64,000 nucleotides of DNA from Pempheris klunzingeri (lineage: Eukaryota > Chordata > Actinopteri > Acropomatiformes > Pempheridae), in NCBI RefSeq assembly GCF_042242105.1, contig NC_092014.1, forward strand, positions 15,390,374 to 15,454,373. The letters are read 5' to 3'. The notes beneath the pieces were generated by a model that saw only the letters and a list, made by a program, of their open reading frames with translations, did no database searches and was not told the origin of the DNA. A program made the translations under genes and the position numbers. Positions 22,539-38,010 of this stretch are shown here, one piece after another; position 1 is the first letter of the stretch; each line of letters opens with the position of its first letter.

Positions 22539-24556
22539 ATGGGGTTTATTCATGTTGCTGTGGCTGCGCTCAGCCTTCTGTCTGTCGGACATTCAGCTCC
22601 TGTGACCAATTGCGAGAGTCTGACCCAAAAGATTGAAATCCAAGGAAGAGAGCAGGTGAGACACTCTCACCTCACTTGTCAGCCGTCACACTTTCTGCGT
22701 GTTGAATCTTTGTGGGACCTTTTGGCCTCATATGATACTGACGGAGGTGCTGTCTGTTTCAGCTGTTGGGCAAGTGGATCTTCCTGGCAGAAAGCACAGA
22801 CATCAGGGGATCCAAAATGCTGACGAAGATGTTTGTGGAGAGCGCCTGGGCGAAAATCACTGCTGCTAACGAGAGCGATGCCATGGGTATTTTTCAGTCT
22901 CAGAAAATGTAATTTCCATGCATTTTAAGATCACATTGATGGTTATTTTGGAGTCCTGCGTGTGTCCAGGGATGGTTTATTTTTCAAAACTGTGTAACTT
23001 CACTTTTTAAAATGTCTACTTATGATAGACTTGGCCACTGCTTCAGTCTCACATCTCAGATGGCCTTGGAAAACAGCACTCTCTCTGCGGGTGAGTATTG
23101 ATGAAACACGCTGTACAAACATTTGGACTGACTTTGTACTTGCAGTAACAGATGTGGACTTTGTGACCAGCATTGCCACAGCGCTTTGTGTATATGTGCT
23201 AATGTGTGTATGTAATCATCCCCAGTGAAACCTTTCAATTCTTCTGCGGTCCTGCTGAATACTGGCTGCCCTGACTGCCTTGTTACCTACACAAAATACA
23301 ACATCGGAGGAAGCACATTCAGCGGTCTCCAGCTCCTGAGTAAGACTTCATACATGTTCTGCTACATTCATTTCATTAATGGTTAATGGCAAATGGTCTG
23401 TATTTGTATAGCGCCTTTCTAGTCATTTCAACCACTCAAAGCACTTTTCCGTTACATCCTCGTTCATCCATTCACACATCATTCATTCAGGAGGACATAT
23501 GAAATGAATGTAGACTGTAGAGGAAGTGCACTTGCTTTTTCACTCAAAAGAATTCACAAAGAGTGACTTTGAAATAGATTCGCAAGGACATCTGAGATTT
23601 TCCACACAATTAAACGTCGGACTAGGAGTTCTAATCTTCTGTCACTTTTACCACATGTGATTCTATATTGCAGTATTAATATGTGAAGTGATGCAACACA
23701 CTTTCTGGAAACCCTGCATAAGCCCAGTAGTACTGTATTTCTCCCTTGCATACATTCGTTCTGTCTCCCAGGCAGGAGAGAAAAGGTGACTGACGCTGAG
23801 GTGGAAGAATTCAAGAAGCAGGTCGAGTGTCTGAACTTACCATCAGCTGCTATCATAGACCCAGATAAAGGTACGAACTTAAAACCATGCAATCCGGCTG
23901 GAAGGCATTAAAACCATGATGTTTTTCAACAGCATATGCCTCGATGTTGGGAATATGCTCAGTTTTTACTTTTTCATAATGAAACGTTTAATTATTTTTG
24001 TTTTTAACATGTGTCTGAATACACACTGTACCTGCACTTGTAATAGTCAAAAGAAATGGTGCCTTCATGTGTCTAGCAGCTGCAGCAACATCTTGCTTAG
24101 CGTGTAGATAAGCACAGACTAAATGCAGTGTACTGTAGCCATTAGGAACAGCATTTTTGCGAAAAGTGACTAAAACAAATTATAAAGTACATGAGATTTG
24201 CATTAGATGACACACATTTTTGCAATGCACCTCCTTAAATATGAGCCAGCTTAAAGAGGTGAATTTGATTCTTTGTCTCTGCCTTTATTTTGTTCAGCAT
24301 CATGAGCGATAAGGTTACACATTCATGAAATGTTCTCTTCCTTGGAATTAATTAATTAGATGAATTAACAAATGTCTACCTGACAGGTTTCTGCCCAGAC
24401 GAGTCGAACTCCCAAGAAACAAAGACCATTGATCTGACCAGCGTCATGGACTCTGATATTTCCAAAATATTCGACACGCTTTTCACTAGTGAACGTGGAA
24501 TGCAGATGCTTTTCGAAATACTCTCCAGCGGCATAACTGGATTAAAGGAAAACTAG
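22539..24556 (+). CDS. Secreted lipocalin B (paralogue of lipocalin A)
   Basis: Exons: 22539-22655, 22763-22908, 23029-23090, 23226-23339, 23772-23870, 24387-24556, giving 235 aa. Exons 3, 4 and 5 are exactly the same lengths (62, 114, 99 bp) and phases as in lipocalin A, so the pair arose by tandem duplication. The signal peptide ends LSLLSVGHSA, almost identical to A. The G-x-W motif reads LLGKWIF at residues 40-46. GCPDCLVTY and GFCPDE correspond to A's NCSDCLVVY and EICPDD. The C-terminus is longer than A's, through a different last exon ending ITGLKEN. The acceptors of exons 3 (GATAG) and 4 (CCCCAG) are acceptable. Presumed plasma ligand carrier, as for A; the ligand cannot be inferred. 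Confidence 0.82.
23385..23480 (+). repeat. Dispersed teleost repeat fragment in lipocalin B intron 4
   Basis: The string TGTATTTGTATAGCGCCTTT, followed by 'ACCACTCAAAGCAC' and 'CATCCATTCACAC', is a unit I recognise from many fish genomes. I cannot assign the family with confidence. It is non-coding. Confidence 0.5.
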
Positions 24557-24823
24557 CACAGCCAGTCATATCATGACATGCTTACACAATGAAGAGGCTG
24601 TTTTCTGGCTTTAAAACATGTTTGTTTCAGATTATCAGACATCAAAATAATTCCAATTTCTTTCATGCTCCTGTATTGTAATAGACATGTAAAATCTTCC
24701 GATTGTTCAACAAAAATGTTTGTGAATTTTTATTGTAATGAAAACTGTAATCACGCAGGTGAGCATTTCAATATTTGTACTTTGACAAATAGCTGCATAC
24801 TTCAGATGTTGAAGGCCTGATAC

Positions 24824-25140
24824 CAATAAACTTTTCACTTTAAATCAGATTGCATAACATGTGTGGACATGCGTGTCATTTCGTGTGGGGTGAGCCTCTG
24901 AACTTTAATGCATCAGTTTTTCATCTTATGCAACTGAGGGTGACACCTTCTGTTTCAGTTGATCGGCAAATGGATGCTCGAAGCAGAAAACATAAACAAC
25001 TGAAACCTGACTTTTCGGGAGAGTCACTGGATAAAAATCACTGCTGCTAACGAGGGTAATGACATCTGTTTGTTTCTACCTGTGAAAGGTTACTATGATT
25101 AATGTGACCGTAGAAAACAACACTTTCCTCCCAGGTGAGT
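24824..25140 (+). pseudogene. Relic of a third lipocalin copy (C)
   Basis: The block at about 24846-24935 repeats the region upstream of lipocalin B (22368-22450): both share CAGATTGC, ACATGTGT, GGGTGAGCCTCTGAAC-like and GCA(C/T)CAGTTTT segments. It is followed by an exon-2-like piece after TTTCAG at 24951-24959 (TTGATCGGCAAATGG, i.e. LIGKWMLEAEN). An in-frame TGA follows a few residues later, and then SLDKNHC/KITAAN-like sequence. An exon-3-like piece ending CTCCCAG|GTGAGTATG at about 25136 encodes MINVTVENNT. Exon 1 and the second intron are absent, and no exons 4-6 are seen downstream. This is a dead partial duplicate of a host gene. Confidence 0.8.
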
Positions 25141-26011
25141 ATGTATGAAACCTGCTGCTAAAATAGTTTGACCTGCACAAATAGACCTGAACATTGTGTC
25201 CAAACAACAGCATGCTGTCTGTTTTGCAAAAGTTCTTGAACAAACTTAAGTTACTTTTTTCTTTCATTTTAAGCCTTTTCGTCCTATTACATCAAGGTGC
25301 AAAAATAATGACAACCCACTTTAAAGCATAATAATGCAACATGCAGCTAAGTGACAGCAAAATGAATAGAATCACTAGTTTTGTCAGCTTATTCTTAAAA
25401 TCACCAGAGCAGCTCTGCAGCCACAGATTCACTTCATTAAACTTGTTTCTCCTTTATGGAGTCGCTCAGTGCTTCTAGGGCAAAAAAAACCTGGAAGCTA
25501 TTGGGAAAAAAAGCCATTATTTTGTTATTATCAAATATTCATTTAAAATACATAAACTACACATTGCCACTCAAAATAGATGTGCTGCATAAAATCAATT
25601 AAGCATAATTCTTCAATCATAATTTCACTAATATTGCCAGGTAAGCATAAATAACATTAAATTACGTACACGTTTTTATTACTTAAATGGTTATTTGATG
25701 GTCACTGGATCAGCCTCCAGTGGTTAAATTTAAGGTTGTGGGTGGTGAGCTAATTTTGGGGGAAACTGAGTAAGAAGACGCTCCAGTGTTCACGGTGAAT
25801 GTCTGACAAATATCAAACTTAAAACTAACTTTACCTCATACTCTGGTGGACATCCTCTAACACAGCGAGTCCAGGTTTATTTGACCGAGTGCTTCTCTTA
25901 TCCTGCAATTTCCAGTGACTGATAATCTTCATAGAGACAACAAGCAAGAAAACTTGCACACATCACAATCAAAAATCACACCGAGTACAGAGCAGGATGC
26001 CCATAGCCTTG
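25141..26011. other. Convergent intergenic spacer
   Basis: No coding sequence is recognised. It separates the + strand lipocalin cluster from the probable end of the minus-strand chic2 transcript. Confidence 0.5.
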
Positions 26012-31450
<5,439 letters not shown>

Positions 31451-31712
31451 CATCGCACGACTCGGCCTCGCGCTTCCCGGGGAAGACACCGGGAGAGACA
31501 CGGTGCCGACGAACAACGGAGCCTTACCGAGAAAAGAGCACAGAGAGAACCGTGGACACGACCACAAAAATATCAACCAGTCCCGGAGACGGTACTGCTT
31601 CACATCGTCCAGCGAGCTCCGAGACAAAACATCAACATCCGCCGCAGTAACCGGACGACACCGGAAGGGGGACAGACGTGCTTACGTCTTTTTTTTTTTT
31701 TTTTTTTTTTTT
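31451..31712 (-). promoter_or_regulatory. chic2: chic2 promoter / 5' UTR region
   Basis: This is a CpG-rich block directly upstream of the chic2 start. It has an ETS-type CCGGAAG at 31661-31667 (+) and is bounded by a 24 nt poly(T) run at 31689-31712. Intron 1 just downstream holds a cluster of GCTAAC/GCTAGC units at 31176-31260. No TATA box is seen. Confidence 0.5.
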
Positions 31713-32049
31713 CAAAATCATAATTTACTCAATGAAAACAGTGAAATTAAAACTCGTCTCTATCATTATATAAAAAACAAAATATAAAAGCTGTGGACAT
31801 GTGCCTGTGTCTCACTTGTGTGTGTGTTTGCCCCAGTGGTGGTTTTATCTGCGTCTAATAACTAATAATAATCAATGAAAGGGGGGCAAAAGCTGTTTGT
31901 CGGAATATCTGTAATTGATATTTATCATATTACGACAATATCTGCGTGTTAATATATTATGTCCTTCACGCCTGTCCTTCCTGATTGCTGCATACAGTCA
32001 TGCTGCAGTGAACTGACAGTAATCTGAAACACATTTATGTAAATAGTGG

Positions 32050-32370
32050 AGAAAATATTCAGATCCAAGTAGCAAACGCGTATAAAATATTCAAGTGCAA
32101 AATTTTACTTGAGTTAAGGAACAGAAAAATTCAACTGTTAACAACAAAGTGTCCATATGTGCAGAATGGCTGTCTTGACAGTGTCGTTGTAGTATTACTG
32201 GAGTAGTAATGCATTAAGATGTAGGGCAACATTTATAGCTAATTTATAAAATACTGGGTAGTTTAATGGGATCACTGCATCATATTCTATATGAGGATCA
32301 TATGTTGCTGCATTAAAAATCTTCACATATCAAATAAATATTGTGAAGTAAAAAGTACAAAATTTCATTC
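32050..32370. repeat. Dispersed teleost repeat, copy 1 ('AGTAAAAAGTACAA' family)
   Basis: Degenerate text such as ATATTCAAGTGCAAAATTTTAC and GTGAAGTAAAAAGTACAAAA resembles segments at about 56530-56790 and 60535-60830 (reverse orientation). It belongs to an AT-rich dispersed family that I recognise from other fish genomes but cannot classify. It is non-coding. Confidence 0.45.
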
Positions 32371-32376
32371 TGGGCC

Positions 32377-32450
<74 letters not shown>
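32377..32450. repeat. (AACT)n tetranucleotide microsatellite
   Basis: About 18 perfect AACT units lie between chic2 and the rhomboid gene. Confidence 0.97.
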
Positions 32451-32956
32451 ATCTAAACCGGAAATTGAGCAAATGCACCTTCAAAATACATTTCCGTTAA
32501 GAAGCTTTTCATTTCAACCCTAGAGTCTAAGAATATCGGAGTTTTGCAGCTTTGACTCACATATAAGTACACACTTTAATTAGCTGCTGTGTGGTTAAAT
32601 GTAACTTCTTTGCCACAAAATGTGCAACTGTGCTTCAATTCCCGTTTTATTTTGAAGGGCTTCACCAGAAGTTGTCTATTAGCACTCAAGCTAGCCCGAC
32701 TCCACACGCACTTCTAGCAGTCGTGTTAGTGTTACCGCCAAAAATTATATCGATTGCTGTGAACCTTTTATTTATAAATCAAGGCTATCACCAATCGGAG
32801 AGGTTTCCAGCGGATATCGGCACACAGCAGTCTGGATATGAGAGGACTTCCTGGTTAGGAAGTGTGGAGACTGATGAACTTGTCTCGGTTTGGGTGAAAC
32901 CTTGTAAACTTCTACAACCTTATTGTATTATCTTTGGATATCCAGAGTCATTTAAG

Positions 32957-34033
32957 ATGATACGAACTGAGCATTGTAAAATGATCTTTCAGGTTTTCAA
33001 AGACATGTTTCCTGCCCCTACTAGCGGGATTCTTGCAGTCGTACTTTTATCGTGTGTTTTGTTTGGTATCCAAACATATTTCAACTTCACCCAGGGGCTC
33101 TTTAGCGTGGGTGCCTCTGTTTTTCTAGATGGACACCTCCACAGACTCTTCATGTACCCTTTTTACCACAAAACCTTTGCTCAGCTTCTCCTGAACATCA
33201 CAACCGTGGCTTTTCTCAGCGGCAGCCTGGAGAAAGGTGTTGGCTCTGTCCGCTTCCTGTCCTTGTTCCTCCTGCTGTCCACCACCACAGGATTGTTCTA
33301 CAGCCTCCTGGATCTTCTGCAGGGTGACAGCAGCCACAGTCACACGGAGGGACTGCTTCCCGTGGCCCTGGCATGTGTGGCTCTTACGACCATGCACACT
33401 AAAATGACCAAAGGATTCCTGTGTGGGGTCAGTTTCCCCACCATGGCTCTCCCTTGGGTGTTCCTCATAATCACCACGGCCCTCATTCCTCACAGTGTGC
33501 TCCCCTGTAACGTCATCGCCATCCTGGTTGGGTGGATGTATGGGAAAGGATGGTTCTCACTGCTGGACATGTCTGAGACCAGAGCTGGTGTTCTGGAGAA
33601 AATGATGCCTTTCAGGTTGTTGAGGAGCATCAGCGGTGTCATGTTCGTCCCTGCTACCACAGAAGAACGGAGGAAGACCCTCCTTCCACAAATCAATCCA
33701 ACACCGGGGTCCTACCCGGTCCAGGCTTATGCTCCATTGTCCAGCATTAACTCTGCTGCTGATGTGACGGCCAGGTTTTATGAAGGCTGGCAGAATTCGA
33801 CTCTGTCCAGTCCCACACCATCTCTTAATCCTCATGGACATGGCTCTGCACACAGCTATGGACATGGACATGGACATGGACATGGACATGGACATGGACA
33901 TGGACATGAACACGGACACGAACACGGACACGAACACGGACACGAACACGGACACGGACACGGACACTTACACTGTTCAGAGCAGAGCTTTGGCCACAGC
34001 TGCAACCACAGCCATAGTCATGGTCAACTATAG
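32957..34033 (+). CDS. rhbdd2: Rhomboid domain-containing protein 2-like, single exon, His-rich tail
   Basis: One uninterrupted exon encodes 358 aa from this ATG (human RHBDD2 is 364 aa). The open frame extends upstream to 32591, but that part has no recognisable content and is probably 5' UTR. Later in-frame ATGs at 32981 and 33005 are alternatives. Multiple hydrophobic segments span about residues 20-215. Orthology is marked by LEKGVGSVRFLSLF, GLLPVALACVALTTMHTKM and LLPQINPTPGSYPVQAY, matching human FERTVGTVRHC, GFTPVAFAMLGVTTVRSRM and KLNPVPGSYPTQ. No GxSG catalytic serine motif is seen, and the TM6-like segment (NVIAILVGWMYG) lacks a histidine, so it is probably a pseudoprotease of the Golgi/ER membrane. 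The tail holds about 20 His-Gly/His-Glu pairs. Human RHBDD2 has several coding exons, so the intronless form suggests a retrocopy. Symbol assignment is therefore to the family. Confidence 0.85.
   Translation: MIRTEHCKMIFQVFKDMFPAPTSGILAVVLLSCVLFGIQTYFNFTQGLFSVGASVFLDGHLHRLFMYPFYHKTFAQLLLNITTVAFLSGSLEKGVGSVRFLSLFLLLSTTTGLFYSLLDLLQGDSSHSHTEGLLPVALACVALTTMHTKMTKGFLCGVSFPTMALPWVFLIITTALIPHSVLPCNVIAILVGWMYGKGWFSLLDMSETRAGVLEKMMPFRLLRSISGVMFVPATTEERRKTLLPQINPTPGSYPVQAYAPLSSINSAADVTARFYEGWQNSTLSSPTPSLNPHGHGSAHSYGHGHGHGHGHGHGHGHEHGHEHGHEHGHEHGHGHGHLHCSEQSFGHSCNHSHSHGQL
33860..33966 (+). repeat. In-frame hexanucleotide array encoding (His-Gly)n
   Basis: Tandem GGACAT units give way abruptly to alternating GAACAC/GGACAC units, encoding GHGHGH then EHGHEHGH. 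The unit is six bases, so length change keeps the frame. The opposite strand reads MSMSMS or RVRVRV frames, which are shadows. Confidence 0.95.
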
Positions 34034-34320
34034 TCATGGCTATTTGTTTGATTGCTTTACAACACTCCATCTATTCAGATGAGTCTTACTCTATTAGTGC
34101 GACTCTAAACTGGGCGTCTATGTGAGATGTTGGGATGTATTTTTTTTAGCAGATTTTACATTACATTCTACACTACACTTCATATGCTCCTGTATCATGA
34201 AATCATATTTCCCTAAGTGTTTAAATGTTATGGGTGACTTTTGTACATATATTTTAAAATTTACATCTTTTAATCCTTCTCCCCTCATTTTAACAAATAA
34301 ACATGTTCCAAATAGAAGAA
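34034..34320 (+). other. rhbdd2: rhbdd2-like 3' UTR
   Basis: AATAAA at 34296-34301 is the first good poly(A) signal after the stop, giving a 3' UTR of about 285 nt. Confidence 0.65.
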
Positions 34321-35254
34321 AATATATTTTTTATTTTTATATTTTTCACATATGAAAATGTTGAGTTGTGTGCACATCTCATCCTATATAAAATTCATGT
34401 GCAGGATAATAGATTAAATTTGTGAAATCTGTGAAATTTGTGTAAAACTTGTGAGTATATGATTAAAGCTCACAAAACCTTATCGGACTAGAAAACAGCA
34501 ATATTTCGACACACACACAGTATTCCTGTCTATTGGCACAAAACCCAGTCTGCTAGTGCCACGATCAAGTCAGAAAAAAATACATTATTATATTAAGCAG
34601 AAGTTATTTTGGAGTCGAGGGGGACTTGCAGGAATATATCCAGTTTTTTGCCTAAATACTAAATCTGTTTGGCCATTTGCCTGATGAAGACAAAGGAAAA
34701 CAACGACTTTGCTTTTCCAGTTCAGTTTTGGACTCCTGTGTTCTGTGATGTAAATTACTGTTTTTGTCAATGGAGCCTGGTGTTTCTGTGGAGAGCGATA
34801 ATTTCTAGTTGAGCAAAACATAATCTTACAGGTCTGTCTGTGTAGGGATCCTTTCTGTAATGACATCAGACACTTCACAATCTGAGCCTGTCTGTGGCAA
34901 AAACAAGCACTTTTAGTGGATGTGTTTTGACAGGACGTTACCCTAAAGGATTATATTAGGGCCATTGTAGCCTGTTTGTGGCTATTGGCGGACACAAACT
35001 ACTGGACCAATTCCAAATCTTTTTATACCTACCAGTCATTTTGAACCCAATGCCAAGACAAATGCTTTTATTTTGGACAAGAAAAAAACTCATCAGGACA
35101 CCACTGATTTAGTGAGTTGTACACACACATCATTGGTGTCACAGTGGACATAACAAGAATTAACACCCATGTTTAGAAACCTGCGCTGCTGCAGTGAAGA
35201 TGAAAGGGTACACAAAACTAAAATCAATGTCAAAGCGCAGAGAGAGACCATTTT
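34321..35254. other. Convergent intergenic spacer, no gene seen
   Basis: It lies between the 3' ends of the rhomboid gene (+) and ociad1 (-). No coding exon, RNA or repeat is recognised. Confidence 0.5.
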
Positions 35255-35429
35255 AGACCTCACGAAATTTGGTTTTATTGACTCACTTGCGCAGACATAC
35301 TGATCAGAAACTCATACAACTTCATGACACCTGTGGCCAAGACACACTGCAGCAAAATGCCTGCTGCCTTCTGTACTGCAGAGTCAGCGATGCAAGTGTG
35401 CAGATCACATCTTCATGTCCAATAAGGAC
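35255..35429 (-). other. ociad1: ociad1 3' UTR
   Basis: TTTATT on + at 35274-35279 reads AATAAA on the minus strand, about 150 nt beyond the stop codon. Confidence 0.65.
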
Positions 35430-37579
35430 TCATTCTTCCCAGGTGTCTCCATAGATGTTCTTAACTGTAACACAAGACAAAAAGGTCGGCCTTTCACAGA
35501 TTAAATCAATGACAACAGACTTACTTGACTATCAACCCCTTTACTGATGCTAACGCAGCAAAACATCCACGCAGTGGAAACTTACCGTCTTTCTTGAGTC
35601 TTTTTGGCTCCTTCTCAGGCGAAGGTTTGAGTAGCGTCTCAGCCTTCTGAGTGAGCGTGACTTCGTAGTTCTCTCTGTTCTTGAGCCTCAGGTCCTCATA
35701 GAGGATCTGCTTCTTTCTGGGCTCCTCTTCCTCCATGTATGACTGCTCTGAAGGCGACAGAGACAAAGAAACAGTTTGCATATCTGCATTTATTGTAATG
35801 TTCTTTTACATTGGTTATTTCAGTCTCTGTTCAGCACTGGATAGACGGCCGTCCACAGCAGCTCTCTTTTGCCTTTGGTTGAGTACAATGTTTGATTCCC
35901 CACCAACTTCATACACCACTTCTTTAAAAAAAAAAAAAAAAAAAAAAAGTATTGACTTTGGTCAATCGTTCCATTATTAATTCTACTGCCAACATCTGAC
36001 TAATTGTGATCTGGTACTGTTTACAACATTTATCTTTAACAACAATATCACAGTTTAGTATCACTAAATCTGTTGTGTGCATGAATTAGAAGAATTACAT
36101 ACAAATACATTGTACAAATACAAGTATATTAGATCTCTCTCTATAGATCTCCATCTTTGCCCCATTGTTTGCTGTATGAAACCTTTTTAACAAGCAAAAT
36201 CTTTTTTTGTCTTTACACAAGTATTTGGACAAAAGATTGTTACTGCAAGCTTATATAGTAGCTGTTTGTGGTACCTGGAGCGCTGAAGTCATCTGCTCTG
36301 CCCATGTGAGAGGGTAGATCTGGATTGTAGCCATATCCATCGTCTCTGGTTTGGATGGACATCTGACCGGGAGCTTCTGCTGGCTGGAACATGCTGTCAA
36401 ATTCCTGACCGTCTGGGTCACTCAGCTCTGACTGAGGACCCTTGGATCTGCTCAGGAGAACAGGAAAATGGTCAAGAGGGTAAGTTGGTGGATAAAAACA
36501 TTGCATCACTATCAAGTCTGTGTGGTACTCACTGCTGTAGAGGCAGTCCCGTCCTCTGCCTGAGGGCCTCTCCCAGAGGGGAGTTCTCCAGTCTCTTAAA
36601 CTTCTCTTGGCACGTCTTCATGTACGACATTTTCCCAGCCAGGTAGCCACAGAAGCCAGCGACTGGTGAGACGAACCAGAAATAATTAGCCATGCAAGAG
36701 ATACATTTATATTTTACATTTCAATACCACAGTAACAATTATGTTTGATTGTGACATTTTCATCATGACTACTTGCTCTTTCATTTATGTCAACTGCGGG
36801 CAAGTTACTTAATAACGGAGTAGAGTCTCTGAGAAAGCACTCACTGTTACAAACACGTAGACTGCTGAAATAAGCTTAAAAATAAGCACCATTTAATTAT
36901 TGTGAAGCCTTTGAGACGACACCTCGTCTCATATCACACTAGTGAAAACGTACACACTCAGCTGACAGTTTATAAAGTACAACTAGTTCAAACTAAAACT
37001 CATATGAAGAGCTTTTTGTTAAAATCGGAGCCGTGACTCAACTTACGGTGTGACTGAACTTAATTGCAGTACAGTGAGGTATTTATAATTCATAGTGTAC
37101 TCGTGAATATGAGACAACTCATGTCATCTCCTGGTTTTGGCTCTAGAGTTTGAGGTGTTATTGAACAACATAAATATTCATGAACTTACAAGCCAGTTTG
37201 GGTAGCGATCCAAACCTGGGAGATGCAGTCAGAACTCCTGCAAATTTAAAAACAGATTTAAGGTCAATTCAGAGTTCAAATTTGTATTTATTCAACATAT
37301 AATGTGCCGGGCCTGCACCCTTATTATGCATGGTATTACCTCTGGTGATTAGGGCTTGAGTGACGGCCATACTGACCACAGAGAAGGGCACCGCTGTGGA
37401 GGAGGCATGTGCATGAGGCGGAGATGTCACAGAAACAATTCGACATCTTTAATCAGACTTAGATGTGAGAGACAGAAACTTACACCTGTACATAAAGCTC
37501 TCCTCGTTACACTCCCTGAACACCCTCTTCTCTTCTTCTGTGGGGATGTACTCCATGCCCATTGGCGCCTGCACGTGAA

Positions 37580-37633
<54 letters not shown>

Positions 37634-37862
37634 TTGATTGGCACCAGACGTATTGCCAAGCTGTACATACAGTCCCAGCTTACAGACAGATAAACGAGAT
37701 TTAGACAACAACATGGGTCGTGTCTCAGAGTTAGTATCTGCGGTTCATCCACAGTTAGCTCTCTGGCTAACGCGTTAGCATGTTGTCTAACGGTACAGGT
37801 GTGTTTACCTGCGCTCGGCTGCGCGACCGATCCTCCGTAAAACCCGTGGTGGTGGATGACAT
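35430..37862 (-). CDS. ociad1: OCIA domain-containing protein 1
   Basis: Minus-strand exons: 37862-37809, 37568-37484, 37393-37340, 37237-37190, 36662-36533, 36447-36275, 35747-35586, 35464-35430, giving 246 aa (human 245). The OCIA domain runs from about residue 22 to 105: YIPTEEEKRVFRECNEESF, then YRSVPFSVV, GSLPKLAFAGFCGYLAGK and SYMKTCQEKFKRLENSPLGE, all close to human. The C-terminal blocks RKKQILYEDLRLKNRENYEV and VKNIYGDTWEE* also match. OCIAD1 is a membrane protein of mitochondria (linked to complex III assembly and prohibitins) and endosomes. The last coding exon is only 35 bp. The donor after TACAGGT (37484) was chosen because the alternative GTGTAAG start breaks the frame. Human OCIAD1 is on chromosome 4, like FIP1L1 and CHIC2. 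Confidence 0.95.
37583..37630. repeat. (AC)n microsatellite in ociad1 intron 1
   Basis: About 24 AC units end roughly 15 bp from the exon 2 acceptor. On the transcript they read as (GT)n immediately upstream of the splice site. Confidence 0.95.
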
Positions 37863-38010
37863 GTTGACGGCAATGTCAGTGCTAATTTAAACCTTCAAAG
37901 CATCTGAAATAACACAGTGAAAGCCACTCAGCGGTCTGACTTCTTCTCTGTTTGGTACAATGTCATCGCTCCAGCTAACGCTGACATAACCCGGAAGTTA
38001 AAGAAGAGGC
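37863..38010 (-). promoter_or_regulatory. ociad1: ociad1 promoter / 5' UTR region
   Basis: Upstream of the start codon the sequence holds CCGGAAG at 37991-37997 (ETS-type) beside CAGCTAACGCTGACAT. A further GTTAGC/GCTAAC cluster lies just inside intron 1 (37754-37792). No TATA box is seen. Confidence 0.5.

Noticed and set aside
32591-32956. N-terminal 122 aa extension of the rhomboid frame
   Set aside because: Open in frame but unlike any rhomboid N-terminus. The 358 aa form starting at 32957 matches the human length; the extension is more likely 5' UTR.
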